64,000 bases of DNA from Elmis aenea (GCA_947652605.1 CANTFG010000254.1:1-64000), one strand, 5' to 3'; shown: positions 24,162 through 39,725, counted from the stretch's first letter. Program-made: numbers and translations. Notes: generated by a model from the sequence alone, not told the origin.

Positions 24162-26553
24162 TAAACTGTTCCTGTCATATACAAATCAATAATTAAAATT
24201 GTTTAGAAATAGTCGCTCAAGGAACATATGTATTAACTAACGCACTGTATTTTTAGGAAATTATTAAAAATTAAAACCAGCTCATTGAAAGACATATGCA
24301 AAACAATTGTATTCATGTAAAGAGGCGATGGATAAACTGTTCCTGTGATATACAAATCAATAATTAAAATTGTTTAGAAATAGTCGCTCAAGGAACATAT
24401 GTATTAACTAAAGCACGGTATTTTTAGGAAATTATTAAAAATTAAAACCAGCTTATTGAAAGACATATGCAAAACAATTGTATTCATGTAAAGAGGCGAT
24501 GGATAAACTGATCCTGTTATATACAAATCAATAATTAAAATTGTTTAGAAATAGTCGCTCAAGGAACATATGTATTAACTAAAGCACGGTATTTTTAGGA
24601 AATTATTAAAAATTAAAACCAGCTCATTGAAAGACATATGCAAAACAATTGTATTCATGTAAAGAGGCGATGGATAAACTATTTCTGTGATATACAAATC
24701 AATAATTAAAATTGTTTCGAAATAGTCGCTCAAGGAACATATGTATGAACTAAAGCACGGTATTTTTTGGAAATCATTAAAAATTAAAACCAGCTCATTG
24801 AAAGACATATGCAAAACAATTGTATTCATGTAAAGAGGCGATGGATAAACTGTTCCAGTGATATACAAATCAATAATTGAAATTGTTTCGAAATAGTCGC
24901 TTAAGGAACATATGTATTAACTAAAGCACGGTATTTTTAGGAAATTATTAAAAATTAAAACCAGCTCTTTGAAAGACATATGCAAAACAATTGTATTCAT
25001 GTAAAGAGGCGATGGATAAACTGTTCCTGTGATATACAAATCAATAATTAAAATTGTTCAGAAATAGTCGCTCAAGGAATATATGTATTAACTAAAGCAC
25101 GGTATTTTTAGGAAATTATTAAAAATTAAAACCAGCTCATTGAAAGACATATGCAAAACAATTGTATTCATGTAAAGAAGCGATGGATAAACTGTTTCTG
25201 TGATATACAAATCAATAATTAAAATTGTTTAGAAATAGTCGCTCAAGGAACATATGTATTAACTAAAGCACGGTATTTTTAGGAAATAATTAAAAATTAA
25301 AACCAGCTCATTGAAAGACATATGCAAAACAATTGTATTCATGTAAAGAGGCGATGGATAAACTGTTTCTGTGATATACAAATCAATAATTGAAATTGTT
25401 TCGAAATAGTCGCTTAAGGAACATATGTATTAACTAAAGCACGGTATTTTTAGGAAATTATTAAAAATTAAAATCAGCTCATTGAAAGACATATGCAAAA
25501 CAATTGTATTCATGTAAAGAGGCGATGGATAAACTGTTCCTGTGATATACAAATCAATAATTAAAATTGTTTCGAAATAGTCGCTCAAGGAACATGTTTT
25601 AACTAAAGCACGGTATTTTTAGGAAATTATTAAAAATTAAAACCAGCTCATTGAAAGACATATGCAAAACAATTGTATTCATGTAAAGAGGCGATGGATA
25701 AACTGTTCCTGTGATATACAAATCAATAATTAAAATTATTTCGAAATAGTCGCTCAAGGAACATATGTATTAACTAAAGCACGGTATTTTTAGGAAATTA
25801 TTAAAAATTAAAACCAGCTCATTGAAAGACATATGCAAAACAATTGTATTCATGTAAAGAGGCGATGGATAAACTGTTCCTGTGATATACAAATCAATAA
25901 TTAAAATTGTTTCGAAATAGTCGCTCAAGGAACATATGTATTAACTAAAGCACGGTATTTTTAGGAAAATATTAAAAATTAAAACCAGCTCTTTGAAAGA
26001 CATATGCAAAACAATTGTATACATGTAAAGAGGCGATAGATAAACTGTTCCTGTAATATACAAATCAATAATTAAAATTGTTTCGAAATAGTCGCTCAAG
26101 GAACATATGTATTAACTAAAGCACGGTATTTTTAGAAAATTATTAAAAATTAAAACCAGCTCATTGAAAGACATATGCAAAACAATTGTATTCATGTAAA
26201 GAGGCGATGGATAAACTGTTCCTGTGATATACAAATCTATAATTAAAATTGTTTCGAAATAGTCGCTTAAGGAACATATGTATTAACTAAAGCACGGTAT
26301 TTTTAGGAAATTATTAAAAATTAAAACCAGCTCATTGAAAGACATATGCAAAACAATTGTATTCATGTAAAGAGGCGATGGATAAACTGTTCCTGTGATA
26401 TACAAATCAATAATTAAAATTGTTTAGAAATAGTCGCTCAAGAAACATATGTATTAACTAAAGCACGGTATTTTTAAGAAATTAATAAAAATTAAAACCA
26501 GCTCATTGAAAGACATATGCAAAACAATTGTATTCATGTAAAGAGGCGATGGA
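24162..26553 (+). repeat. 14-monomer higher-order unit, copy 2 (2392 bp)
   Basis: Follows copy 1 directly and ends where CTGTCATATAC is replaced by CTGTGATATAC near 26570. It differs from copy 1 at scattered bases, for example CTATTTCTG near 24679 against CTGTTTCTG. Confidence 0.85.
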
Positions 26554-29500
26554 TAAACTGTTCCTGTGATATACAAATCAATAATTAAAATTGTTTAGAA
26601 ATAGTCGCTCAAGGAACATATGTATTAACTAAAGCACGGTATTTTTAGGAAATTATTAAAAATTAAAACCAGCTCATTGAAAGACATATGCAAAACAATT
26701 GTATTCATGTAAAGATGCGAAGGATAAACTTGTCCTGTGATATACAAATCAATAATTAAAATTGTTTAAAAATAGTCGCTCAAGGAACATATGTATTAAC
26801 AAAAGCACGGTATTTTTAGGAAATCATTAAAAATTAAAACCAGCTCATTGAAAGACATATGCAAAACAATTGTATTCATGTAAAGAGGCGATGGATAAAC
26901 TGTTTCTGTGATATACAAATCAATAATTAAAATTGTTTCGAAATAGTCGCTCAAGGAACATATGTATTAACTAAAGCACGGTATTTTTAGGAAATTATTA
27001 AAAATTAAAACCAGCTCATTGAAAGATATATGCAAAACAATTGTATTCATGTAAAGAGGCGATGGATAAACTGTTCCTGTGATATACCAATCAATAATTA
27101 AAATTGTTTAGAAATAGTCGCTCAAGGAACATATGTATTAACTAAAGCACGGTATTTTTAGGAAATTATTAAAAATTAAAACCAGCTCATTGAAAGACAT
27201 ATGCAAAACAATTGTATTCATATAAAGAGGCGATGGATAAACTGTTCCTGTGATATACAAATCAATAATTAAAATTGTTTCAAAATAGTCGCTCAAGGAA
27301 CATATGTATTAACTAAAGCACGGTATTTTTAGGAAATTATTAAAAATTAAAACCAGCTCATTGAAAGACATATGCAAAACAATTGTATTCATGTAAAGAT
27401 GCGAAGGATAAACTTGTCCTGTGATATACAAATCAATAATTGAAATTGTTTCGAAATAGTCGCACAAGGAACATATGTATTAACTAAAGCACGGTATTTT
27501 TAGGAAATTATTAAAAATTAAAACCAGCTCATTGAAAGACATATGCAATACAATTGTATTCATGTAAAGAGACGATGGATAAACTGTTTCTGTGATATAC
27601 AAATCAATAATTAAAATTGTTTCGAAATAGTCGCTCAAGGAACATATGTATTAACTAAAGCACGGTATTTTTAGGAAATTATTAAAAATTAAAACCAGCT
27701 CATTGAAAGATATATGCAAAACAATTGTATTCATGTAAAGAGGCGATGGATAAACTGTTCCTGTGATATACAAATCAATAATTAAAATTGTTTCGAAATA
27801 GTCGCTCAAGGAACATATGTATTAACTAAAGCACGGTATTTTTAGGAAATTATTAAAAATTAAAACCAGCTCTTTGAAAGACATATGCAAAACAATTGTA
27901 TTCATGTAAAGAGGCAATGGATAAACTGTTCCTGTGATATACAAATCAATAATTAAAATTGTTTAGAAATAGTCGCTCAAGGAACATATGTATTAACTAA
28001 AGCACGGTATTTTTAGGAAATTATTAAAAACTAAAACCAGCTCATTGAAAGACATATGCAAAACAATTGTATTTATGTAAAGAGGCGATGGATAAACTGT
28101 TCCTGTGATATACAAATCAATAATTAAAATTGTTTAGAAATAGTCGCTCAAGGAACATATGTATTAACTAAAGCACGGTATTTTTAGAAAATTATTAAAA
28201 ATTAAAACCAGCTCATTGAAAGATATATGCAAAACAACTGTATTCATGTAAACAGGCGATGGATAAACTGTTCCTGTGATATACAAATCAATAATTAAAA
28301 TTGTTTCGAAATAGTCGCTCCAGGAACATATGTATTAACTAAAGCACGGTATTTTTAGGAAATTATTAAAAATTAAAACCAGCTCATTGAAAGACATATG
28401 CAAAACAATTGTATTCATGTAAAGAGGCGATGGATAAACTGTTCCTGTGATATACAAATCAATAATTAAAATTGTTTAGAAATAGTCGCTCAAGGAACAT
28501 ATGTATTAACTAAAGCACGGTATTTTTGGGAAATCATTAAAAATTAAAACCAGCTCATTGAAAGACATATGCAAAACAATTGTATTCATGTAAAGAGGCG
28601 ATGGATAAACTGTTTCTGTGATATACAAATCAATATTTAAAATTGTTTCGAAATAGTCGCTCAAGGAACATATGTATAAACTAAAGCACGGTATTTTTTG
28701 GAAATCATTAAAAATTAAAACCAGCTCATTGAAAGACATATGCAAAACAATTGTATTCATGTAAAGAGGCGATGGATAAACTGTTTCTGTGATATAAAAA
28801 TCAATAATTAAAATTGTTTCGAAATAGTCGCTCAAGGAACATATGTATTAACTAAAGCACGGTATTTTTAGGAAATTATTAAAAATTAAAACCAGCTCAT
28901 TGAAAGACATATGCAAAACAATTGTATTCATGTAAAGAGGCGATGGATAAACTGTTTCTGTGATATAAAAATCAATAATTAAAATTGTTTCGAAATAGTC
29001 GCTCAAGGAACATATGTATTAACTAAAGCACGGTATTTTTAGGAAATTATTAAAAATTAAAACCAGCTCATTGAAAGACATATGCAAAACAATTGTATTC
29101 ATGTAAAGAGGCGATGGATAAACTGTTTCTGTGATATAAAAATCAATAATTAAAATTGTTTCGAAATAGTCGCTCAAGGAACATATGTATTAACTAAAGC
29201 ACGGTATTTTTAGGAAATTATTAAAAATTAAAACCAGCTCATTGAAAGACATATGCAAAACAATTGTATTCATGTAAAGAGGCGATGGATAAACTGTTCC
29301 TGTGACATACCAATCAATAATTAAAATTGTTTAGAAATAGTCGCCCAAGGAACATATGTATTAACTAAAGCACGGTATTTTTAGGAAATTATTAAAAATT
29401 AAAACCAGCTCATTGAAAGACATATGCAAAACAATTGTATTTATGTAAAGAGGCGATGGATAAACTGTTCCTGTGATATACAAATCAATAATTAAAATTG

Positions 29501-30205
29501 TTCAGAAATAGTCGCTCAAGGAACATATGTATTAACTAAAGCACGGTATTTTTAGGAAATTATTAAAAATTAAAACCAGCTCATTGAAAGACATATGCAA
29601 AACAATTGTATTCATGTAAAGAGGCGATGGATAAACTGTTCCTGTGATATACAAATCAATAATTGAAATTGTTTTGAAATAGTCGCTCAAGGAACATATG
29701 TATTAACTAAAGCACGGTATTTTTAGGAAATTATTAAAAATTAAAACCAGCTCATTGAAAGACATATGCAAAACAATTGTATTCATGTAAAGAGGCGATG
29801 GATAAACTGTTTCTGTGATATAAAAATCAATAATTAAAATTGTTTCGAAATAGTCGCTCAAGGAACATATGTATTAACTAAAGCACGGTATTTTTAGGAA
29901 ATTATTAAAAATTAAAACCAGCTCATTGAAAGACATATGCAAAACAATTGTATTCATGTAAAGAGGCGATGGATAAACTGTTCCTGTGATATACAAATCA
30001 ATAATTAAAATTGTTTCGAAATAGTCGCTCAAGGAACATATGTATTAACTAAAGCACGGTATTTTTAGGAAATTATTAAAAATTAAAACCAGCTCTTTAA
30101 AAGACATATGCAAAACAATTGTATACATGTAAAGAGGCGATAGATAAACTGTTCCTGTAATATACAAATCAATAATTAAAATTGTTTCGAAATAGTCGCT
30201 CAAGG
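25420..30205 (+). repeat. 28-monomer higher-order unit, copy 1 (4786 bp)
   Basis: Landmarks repeat 4786 bp later (28 x 171 minus 2): AAAATCAGC near 25471, CATGTTTTAAC near 25594, TATACATG at 26018, ACTTGTCCTG near 26729, GCAATAC at 27545, CGCTCCAGG near 28316, ATTTTTGGGAAATC near 28521, several GATATAAAAATC monomers at 28.8-29.2 kb, CATACCAATC near 29306, and a TATACATG monomer with CTCTTTAAAAG near 30090. It overlaps the tail of the preceding 14-monomer unit because the two duplications are nested. Confidence 0.88.
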
Positions 30206-33200
30206 AACATATGTATTAACTAAAGCACGGTATTTTTAGGAAATTATTAAAAATTAAAATCAGCTCATTGAAAGACATATGCAAAACAATTGTATTCATG
30301 TAAAGAGGCGATGGATAAACTGTTCCTGTGATATACAAATCAATAATTAAAATTGTTTCGAAATAGTCGCTCAAGGAACATGTTTTAACTAAAGCACGGT
30401 ATTTTTAGGAAATTATTAAAAATTAAAACCAGCTCATTGAAAGACATATGCAAAACAATTGTATTCATGTAAAGAGGCGATGGATAAACTGTTCCTGTGA
30501 TATACAAATCAATAATTAAAATTATTTCGAAATAGTCGCTCAAGGAACATATGTATTAACTAAAGCACGGTATTTTTAGGAAATTATTAAAAATTAAAAC
30601 CAGCTCATTGAAAGACATATGCAAAACAATTGTATTCATGTAAAGAGGCGATGGATAAACTGTTCCTGTGATATACAAATCAATAATTAAAATTGTTTCG
30701 AAATAGTCGCTCAAGGAACATATGTATTAACTAAAGCACGGTATTTTTAGGAAAATATTAAAAATTAAAACCAGCTCTTTGAAAGACATATGCAAAACAA
30801 TTGTATACATGTAAAGAGGCGATAGATAAACTGTTCCTGTAATATACAAATCAATAATTAAAATTGTTTCGAAATAGTCGCTCAAGGAACATATGTATTA
30901 ACTAAAGCACGGTATTTTTAGAAAATTATTAAAAATTAAAACCAGCTCATTGAAAGACATATGCAAAACAATTGTATTCATGTAAAGAGGCGATGGATAA
31001 ACTGTTCCTGTGATATACAAATCTATAATTAAAATTGTTTCGAAATAGTCGCTTAAGGAACATATGTATTAACTAAAGCACGGTATTTTTAGGAAATTAT
31101 TAAAAATTAAAACCAGCTCATTGAAAGACATATGCAAAACAATTGTATTCATGTAAAGAGGCGATGGATAAACTGTTCCTGTGATATACAAATCAATAAT
31201 TAAAATTGTTTAGAAATAGTCGCTCAAGAAACATATGTATTAACTAAAGCACGGTATTTTTAAGAAATTAATAAAAATTAAAACCAGCTCATTGAAAGAC
31301 ATATGCAAAACAATTGTATTCATGTAAAGAGGCGATGGATAAACTGTTCCTGTGATATACAAATCAATAATTAAAATTGTTTAGAAATAGTCGCTCAAGG
31401 AACATATGTATTAACTAAAGCACGGTATTTTTAGGAAATTATTAAAAATTAAAACCAGCTCATTGAAAGACATATGCAAAACAATTGTATTCATGTAAAG
31501 ATGCGAAGGATAAACTTGTCCTGTGATATACAAATCAATAATTAAAATTGTTTAAAAATAGTCGCTCAAGGAACATATGTATTAACAAAAGCACGGTATT
31601 TTTAGGAAATCATTAAAAATTAAAACCAGCTCATTGAAAGACATATGCAAAACAATTGTATTCATGTAAAGAGGCGATGGATAAACTGTTTCTGTAATAT
31701 ACAAATCAATAATTAAAATTGTTTCGAAATAGTCGCTCAAGGAACATATGTATTAACTAAAGCACGGTATTTTTAGGAAATTATTAAAAATTAAAACCAG
31801 CTCATTGAAAGATATATGCAAAACAATTGTATTCATGTAAAGAGGCGATGGATAAACTGTTCCTGTGATATACCAATCAATAATTAAAATTGTTTAGAAA
31901 TAGTCGCTCAAGGAACATATGTATTAACTAAAGCACGGTATTTTTAGGAAATTATTAAAAATTAAAACCAGCTCATTGAAAGACATATGCAAAACAATTG
32001 TATTCATATAAAGAGGCGATGGATAAACTGTTCCTGTGATATACAAATCAATAATTAAAATTGTTTCAAAATAGTCGCTCAAGGAACATATGTATTAACT
32101 AAAGCACGGTATTTTTAGGAAATTATTAAAAATTAAAACCAGCTCATTGAAAGACATATGCAAAACAATTGTATTCATGTAAAGATGCGAAGGATAAACT
32201 TGTCCTGTGATATACAAATCAATAATTGAAATTGTTTCGAAATAGTCGCACAAGGAACATATGTATTAACTAAAGCACGGTATTTTTAGGAAATTATTAA
32301 AAATTAAAACCAGCTCATTGAAAGACATATGCAATACAATTGTATTCATGTAAAGAGACGATGGATAAACTGTTTCTGTGATATACAAATCAATAATTAA
32401 AATTGTTTCGAAATAGTCGCTCAAGGAACATATGTATTAACTAAAGCACGGTATTTTTAGGAAATTATTAAAAATTAAAACCAGCTCATTGAAAGATATA
32501 TGCAAAACAATTGTATTCATGTAAAGAGGCGATGGATAAACTGTTCCTGTGATATACAAATTAATAATTAAAATTGTTTCGAAATAGTCGCTCAAGGAAC
32601 ATATGTATTAACTAAAGCACGGTATTTTTAGGAAATTATTAAAAATTAAAACCAGCTCTTTGAAAGACATATGCAAAACAATTGTATTCATGTAAAGAGG
32701 CAATGGATAAACTGTTCCTGTGATATACAAATCAATAATTAAAATTGTTTAGAAATAGTCGCTCAAGGAACATATGTATTAACTAAAGCACGGTATTTTT
32801 AGGAAATTATTAAAAACTAAAACCAGCTCATTGAAAGACATATGCAAAACAATTGTATTTATGTAAAGAGGCGATAGATAAACTGTTCCTGTGATATACA
32901 AATCAATAATTAAAATTGTTTAGAAATAGTCGCTCAAGGAACATATGTATTAACTAAAGCACGGTATTTTTAGAAAATTATTAAAAATTAAAACCAGCTC
33001 ATTGAAAGATATATGCAAAACAATTGTATTCATGTAAACAGGCGATGGATAAACTGTTCCTGTGATATACAAATCAATAATTAAAATTGTTTCGAAATAG
33101 TCGCTCCAGGAACATATGTATTAACTAAAGCACGGTATTTTTAGGAAATTATTAAAAATTAAAACCAGCTCATTGAAAGACATATGCAAAACAATTGTAT

Positions 33201-34991
33201 TCATGTAAAGAGGCGATGGATAAACTGTTCCTGTGATATACAAATCAATAATTAAAATTGTTTAGAAATAGTCGCTCAAGGAACATATGTATTAACTAAA
33301 GCACGGTATTTTTGGGAAATCATTAAAAATTAAAACCAGCTCATTGAAAGACATATGCAAAACAATTGTATTCATGTAAAGAGGCGATGGATAAACTGTT
33401 TCTGTGATATACAAATCAATATTTAAAATTGTTTCGAAATAGTCGCTCAAGGAACATATGTATTAACTAAAGCACGGTATTTTTTGGAAATCATTAAAAA
33501 TTAAAACCAGCTCATTGAAAGACATATGCAAAACAATTGTATTCATGTAAAGAGGCGATGGATAAACTGTTTCTGTGATATAAAAATCAATAATTAAAAT
33601 TGTTTCGAAATAGTCGCTCAAGGAACATATGTATTAACTAAAGCACGGTATTTTTAGGAAATTATTAAAAATTAAAACCAGCTCATTGAAAGACATATGC
33701 AAAACAATTGTATTCATGTAAAGAGGCGATGGATAAACTGTTTCTGTGATATAAAAATCAATAATTAAAATTGTTTCGAAATAGTCGCTCAAGGAACATA
33801 TGTATTAACTAAAGCACGGTATTTTTAGGAAATTATTAAAAATTAAAACCAGCTCATTGAAAGACATATGCAAAACAATTGTATTCATGTAAAGAGGCGA
33901 TGGATAAACTGTTTCTGTGATATAAAAATCAATAATTAAAATTGTTTCGAAATAGTCGCTCAAGGAACATATGTATTAACTAAAGCACGGTATTTTTAGG
34001 AAATTATTAAAAATTAAAACCAGCTCATTGAAAGACATATGCAAAACAATTGTATTCATGTAAAGAGGCGATGGATAAACTGTTCCTGTGACATACCAAT
34101 TAATAATTAAAATTGTTTAGAAATAGTCGCCCAAGGAACATATGTATTAACTAAAGCACGGTATTTTTAGGAAATTATTAAAAATTAAAACCAGCTCATT
34201 GAAAGACATATGCAAAACAATTGTATTCATGTAAAGAGGCGATGGATAAACTGTTCCTGTGATATACAAATCAATAATTAAAATTGTTCAGAAATAGTCG
34301 CTCAAGGAACATATGTATTAACTAAAGCACGGTATTTTTAGGAAATTATTAAAAATTAAAACCAGCTCATTGAAAGACATATGCAAAACAATTGTATTCA
34401 TGTAAAGAGGCGATGGATAAACTGTTCCTGTGATATACAAATCAATAATTGAAATTGTTTTGAAATAGTCGCTCAAGGAACATATGTATTAACTAAAGCA
34501 CGGTATTTTTAGGAAATTATTAAAAATTAAAACCAGCTCATTGAAAGACATATGCAAAACAATTGTATTCATGTAAAGAGGCGATGGATAAACTGTTTCT
34601 GTGATATAAAAATCAATAATTAAAATTGTTTCGAAATAGTCGCTCAAGGAACATATGTATTAACTAAAGCACGGTATTTTTAGGAAATTATTAAAAATTA
34701 AAACCAGCTCATTGAAAGACATATGCAAAACAATTGTATTCATGTAAAGAGGCGATGGATAAACTGTTCCTGTGATATACAAATCAATAATTAAAATTGT
34801 TTCGAAATAGTCGCTCAAGGAACATATGTATTAACTAAAGCACGGTATTTTTAGGAAATTATTAAAAATTAAAACCAGCTCTTTAAAAGACATATGCAAA
34901 ACAATTGTATACATGTAAAGAGGCGATAGATAAACTGTTCCTGTAATATACAAATCAATAATTAAAATTGTTTCGAAATAGTCGCTCAAGG
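30206..34991 (+). repeat. 28-monomer higher-order unit, copy 2 (4786 bp)
   Basis: Same ordered landmarks as copy 1. Differences by eye are few, for example TATTAACT at about 33461 where copy 1 has TATAAACT near 28675, and CTGTAATATAC near 31693 against CTGTGATATAC near 26907. The CTCTTTAAAAG variant recurs near 34879. Monomers after the end match a different part of the unit. Confidence 0.88.
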
Positions 34992-36000
34992 AACATATGT
35001 ATTAACTAAAGCACGGTATTTTTAGAAAATTATTAAAAATTAAAACCAGCTCATTGAAAGACATATGCAAAACAATTGTATTCATGTAAAGAGGCGATGG
35101 ATAAACTGTTCCTGTGATATACAAATCTATAATTAAAATTGTTTCGAAATAGTCGCTTAAGGAACATATGTATTAACTAAAGCACGGTATTTTTAGGAAA
35201 TTATTAAAAATTAAAACCAGCTCATTGAAAGACATATGCAAAACAATTGTATTCATGTAAAGAGGCGATGGATAAACTGTTCCTGTGATATACAAATCAA
35301 TAATTAAAATTGTTTAGAAATAGTCGCTCAAGAAACATATGTATTAACTAAAGCACGGTATTTTTAAGAAATTATTAAAAATTAAAACCAGCTCATTGAA
35401 AGACATCTGCAAAACAATTGTATTCATGTAAAGAGGCGATAGATAAACTGTTCCTGTGATATACAAATCAATAATTAAAATTGTTTAGAAATAGTCGCTC
35501 AAGGAACATATGTATTAACTAAAGCACGGTATTTTTAGGAAATTATTAAAAATTAAAACCAGCTCATTGAAAGACATATGCAAAACAATTGTATTCATGT
35601 AAAGAGGCGATGGATAAACTGTTCCTGTGATATACAAATCAATAATTAAAATTGTTTAGAAATAGTCGCTCAAGGAACATATGTATTAACTAAAGCACGG
35701 TATTTTTAGGAAATTATTAAAAATTAAAACCAGCTCATTGAAAGACATATGCAAAACAATTGTATTCATGTAAAGAGGCGATGGATAAACTGTTCCTGTG
35801 ATATACAAATCAATAATTAAAATTGTTTAGAAATAGTCGCTCAAGGAACATATGTATTAACTAAAGCACGGTATTTTTAGGAAATTATTAAAAATTAAAA
35901 CCAGCTCATTGAAAGACATATGCAAAACAATTGTATTCATGTAAAGAGGCGATGGATAAACTGTTCCTGTGATATACAAATCAATAATTAAAATTGTTTC
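34992..36000 (+). repeat. Transition region of near-consensus monomers
   Basis: Starts with the monomers that normally follow TATACATG (TTTTTAGAAAATT, ATCTATAATT, CAAGAAACATATG), including a private CATCTGCAAAAC near 35405. It then has about four close-to-consensus TTTAGAAATAG monomers before the block shared with 20.45 kb. Confidence 0.75.
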
Positions 36001-39000
36001 GAAATAGTCGCTCAAGGAACATATGTATTAACTAAAGCACGGTATTTTTAGGAAATTATTAAAAATTAAAACCAGCTCATTGAAAGACATATGCAAAACA
36101 ATTGTATTCATGTAAAGAGGCGATGGATAAACTGATCCTGTGATATACAAATCAATAATTAAAATTGTTTCAAAATAGTCGCTCAAGGAACATATGTATT
36201 AACTAAAGCACGGTATTTTTAGGAAATAATTAAAAATTAAAACCAGCTCATTGAAAGACATATGCAAAACAATTGTATTCATGTAAAGAGGCGATGGATA
36301 AACTGTTCCTGTGATATACAAATCAATAATTAAAATTGTTTAGAAATAGTCGCTCAAGGAACATATGTATTAACTAAAGCACGGTATTTTTAAGACATTA
36401 TTAAAAATTAAAACCAGCTCATTGAAAGACATATGCAAAACAATTGTATTCATGTAAAAAGGCGATGGATAAACTGTTCCTGTCATATACAAATCAATAA
36501 TTAAAATTGTTTAGAAATAGTCGCTCAAGGAACATATGTATTAACTAAAGCACTGTATTTTTAGGAAATTATTAAAAATTAAAACCAGCTCATTGAAAGA
36601 CATATGCAAAACAATTGTATTCATGTAAATAGGCGATGGATAAACTGTTCCTGTGATATACAAATCAATAATTAAAATTGTTTAGAAATAGTCGCTCAAG
36701 GAACATATGTATTAACTAAAGCACGGTATTTTTAGGAAATTATTAAAAATTAAAACCAGCTCATTGAAAGACATATGCAAAACAATTGTATTCATGTAAA
36801 GAGGCGATGGATAAACTGTTCCTGTGATATACAAATCAATAATTAAAATTGTTTCGAAATAGTCGCTCAAGGAACATATGTATTAACTAAAGCACGGTAT
36901 TTTTAGGAAATTATTAAAAATTAAAACCAGCTCATTGAAAGACATATGCAAAACAATTGTATTCATGTAAAGAGGCGATTGATAAACTGATCCTGTGATA
37001 TACAAATCAATAATTAAAATTGTTTCGAAATAGTCGCTCAAGGAACATATGTATTAACTAAAGCACGGTATTTTTAGGAAATAATTAAAAATTAAAACCA
37101 GCTCATTGAAAGACATATGCAAAACAATTGTATTCATGTAAAGAGGCGATGGATAAACTGTTCCTGTGATATACAAATCAATAATTAAAATTGTTTAGAA
37201 ATAGTCGCTCAAGGAACATATGTATTAACTAAAGCACGGTATTTTTAAGACATTATTAAAAATTAAAACCAGCTCATTGAAAGACATATGCAAAACAATT
37301 GTATTCATGTAAAAAGGCGATGGATAAACTGTTCCTGTCATATACAAATCAATAATTAAAATTGTTTAGAAATAGTCGCTCAAGGAACATATGTATTAAC
37401 TAAAGCACTGTATTTTTAGGAAATTATTAAAAATTAAAACCAGCTCATTGAAAGACATATGCAAAACAATTGTATTCATGTAAAGAGGCGATGGATAAAC
37501 TGTTTCTGTGATATACAAATCAATAATTAAAATTGTTTAGAAATAGTCGCTCAAGGAACATATGTATTAACTAAAGCACGGTATTTTTAGGAAATTATTA
37601 AAAATTAAAACCAGCTTATTGAAAGACATATGCAAAACAATTGTATTCATGTAAAGAGGCGATGGATAAACTGATCCTGTTATATACAAATCAATAATTA
37701 AAATTGTTTAGAAATAGTCGCTCAAGGAACATATGTATTAACTAAAGCACGGTATTTTTAGGAAATTATTAAAAATTAAAACCAGCTCATTGAAAGACAT
37801 ATGCAAAACAATTGTATTCATGTAAAGAGGCGATGGATAAACTGTTTCTGTGATATACAAATCAATAATTAAAATTGTTTCGAAATAGTCGCTCAAGGAA
37901 CATATGTATGAACTAAAGCACGGTATTTTTTGGAAATCATTAAAAATTAAAACCAGCTCATTGAAAGACATATGCAAAACAATTGTATTCATGTAAAGAG
38001 GCGATGGATAAACTGTTCCAGTGATATACAAATCAATAATTGAAATTGTTTCGAAATAGTCGCTTAAGAAACATATGTATTAACTAAAGCACGGTATTTT
38101 TAGGAAATTATTAAAAATTAAAACCAGCTCTTTGAAAGACATATGCAAAACAATTGTATTCATGTAAAGAGGCGATGGATAAACTGTTCCTGTGATATAC
38201 AAATCAATAATTAAAATTGTTCAGAAATAGTCGCTCAAGGAATATATGTATTAACTAAAGCACGGTATTTTTAGGAAATTATTAAAAATTAAAACCAGCT
38301 CATTGAAAGACATATGCAAAACAATTGTATTCATGTAAAGAAGCGATGGATAAACTGTTCCTGTGATATACAAATCAATAATTAAAATTGTTTAGAAATA
38401 GTCGCTCAAGGAACATATGTATTAACTAAAGCACGGTATTTTTAGGAAATAATTAAAAATTAAAACCAGCTCATTGAAAGACATATGCAAAACAATTGTA
38501 TTCATGTAAAGAGGCGATGGATAAACTGTTTCTGTGATATACAAATCAATAATTGAAATTGTTTCGAAATAGTCGCTTAAGGAACATATGTATTAACTAA
38601 AGCACGGTATTTTTAGGAAATTATTAAAAATTAAAATCAGCTCATTGAAAGACATATGCAAAACAATTGTATTCATGTAAAGAGGCGATGGATAAACTGT
38701 TCCTGTGATATACAAATCAATAATTAAAATTGTTTCGAAATAGTCGCTCAAGGAACATGTTTTAACTAAAGCACGGTATTTTTAGGAAATTATTAAAAAT
38801 TAAAACCAGCTCATTGAAAGACATATGCAAAACAATTGTATTCATGTAAAGAGGCGATGGGTAAACTGTTCCTGTGATATACAAATCAATAATTAAAATT
38901 ATTTCGAAATAGTCGCTCAAGGAACATATGTATTAACTAAAGCACGGTATTTTTAGGAAATTATTAAAAATTAAAACCAGCTCATTGAAAGACATATGCA

Positions 39001-39725
39001 AAACAATTGTATTCATGTAAAGAGGCGATGGATAAACTGTTCCTGTGATATACAAATCAATAATTAAAATTGTTTCGAAATAGTCGCTCAAGGAACATAT
39101 GTATTAACTAAAGCACGGTATTTTTAGGAAATTATTAAAAATTAAAACCAGCTCTTTGAAAGACATATGCAAAACAATTGTATACATGTAAAGAGGCGAT
39201 AGATAAACTGTTCCTGTAATATACAAATCAATAATTAAAATTGTTTCGAAATAGTCGCTCAAGGAACATATGTATTAACTAAAGCACGGTATTTTTAGAA
39301 AATTATTAAAAATTAAAACCAGCTCATTGAAAGACATATGCAAAACAATTGTATTCATGTAAAGAGGCGATGGATAAACTGTTCCTGTGATATACAAATC
39401 TATAATTAAAATTGTTTCGAAATAGTCGCTTAAGGAACATATGTATTAACTAAAGCACGGTATTTTTAGGAAATTATTAAAAATTAAAACCAGCTCATTG
39501 AAAGACATATGCAAAACAATTGTATTCATGTAAAGAGGCGATGGATAAACTGTTCCTGTGATATACAAATCAATAATTAAAATTGTTTAGAAATAGTCGC
39601 TCAAGAAACAAATGTATTAACTAAAGCACGGTATTTTTAAGAAATTAATAAAAATTAAAACCAGCTCATTGAAAGACATATGCAAAACAATTGTATTCAT
39701 GTAAAGAGGCGATGGATAAACTGTT
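36001..39725 (+). repeat. Copy of the 20.45-24.16 kb block
   Basis: Matches the earlier block at an offset of about 15555 bp: TTTTTAAGACATT pairs (near 36391 and 37247), the TATGAACT pair at 37713-38031, CATGTTTTAAC near 38757 and TATACATG at 39181. A few differences are private here or shared with the next repeat, such as CAAGAAACAAATG near 39603 against CAAGAAACATATG near 24048. Confidence 0.85.

Noticed and set aside
1431..38031. Minus-strand open frames of 71-109 codons at 1431, 2247, 4638, 5494, 7887, 8743, 14214, 17087, 22183, 24575, 28506 and 37738
   Set aside because: All are the same satellite monomer read in one frame. They exist only where a T-to-G or similar change in one monomer removes the single stop, have no regulatory context, and repeat the same peptide every 57 residues.
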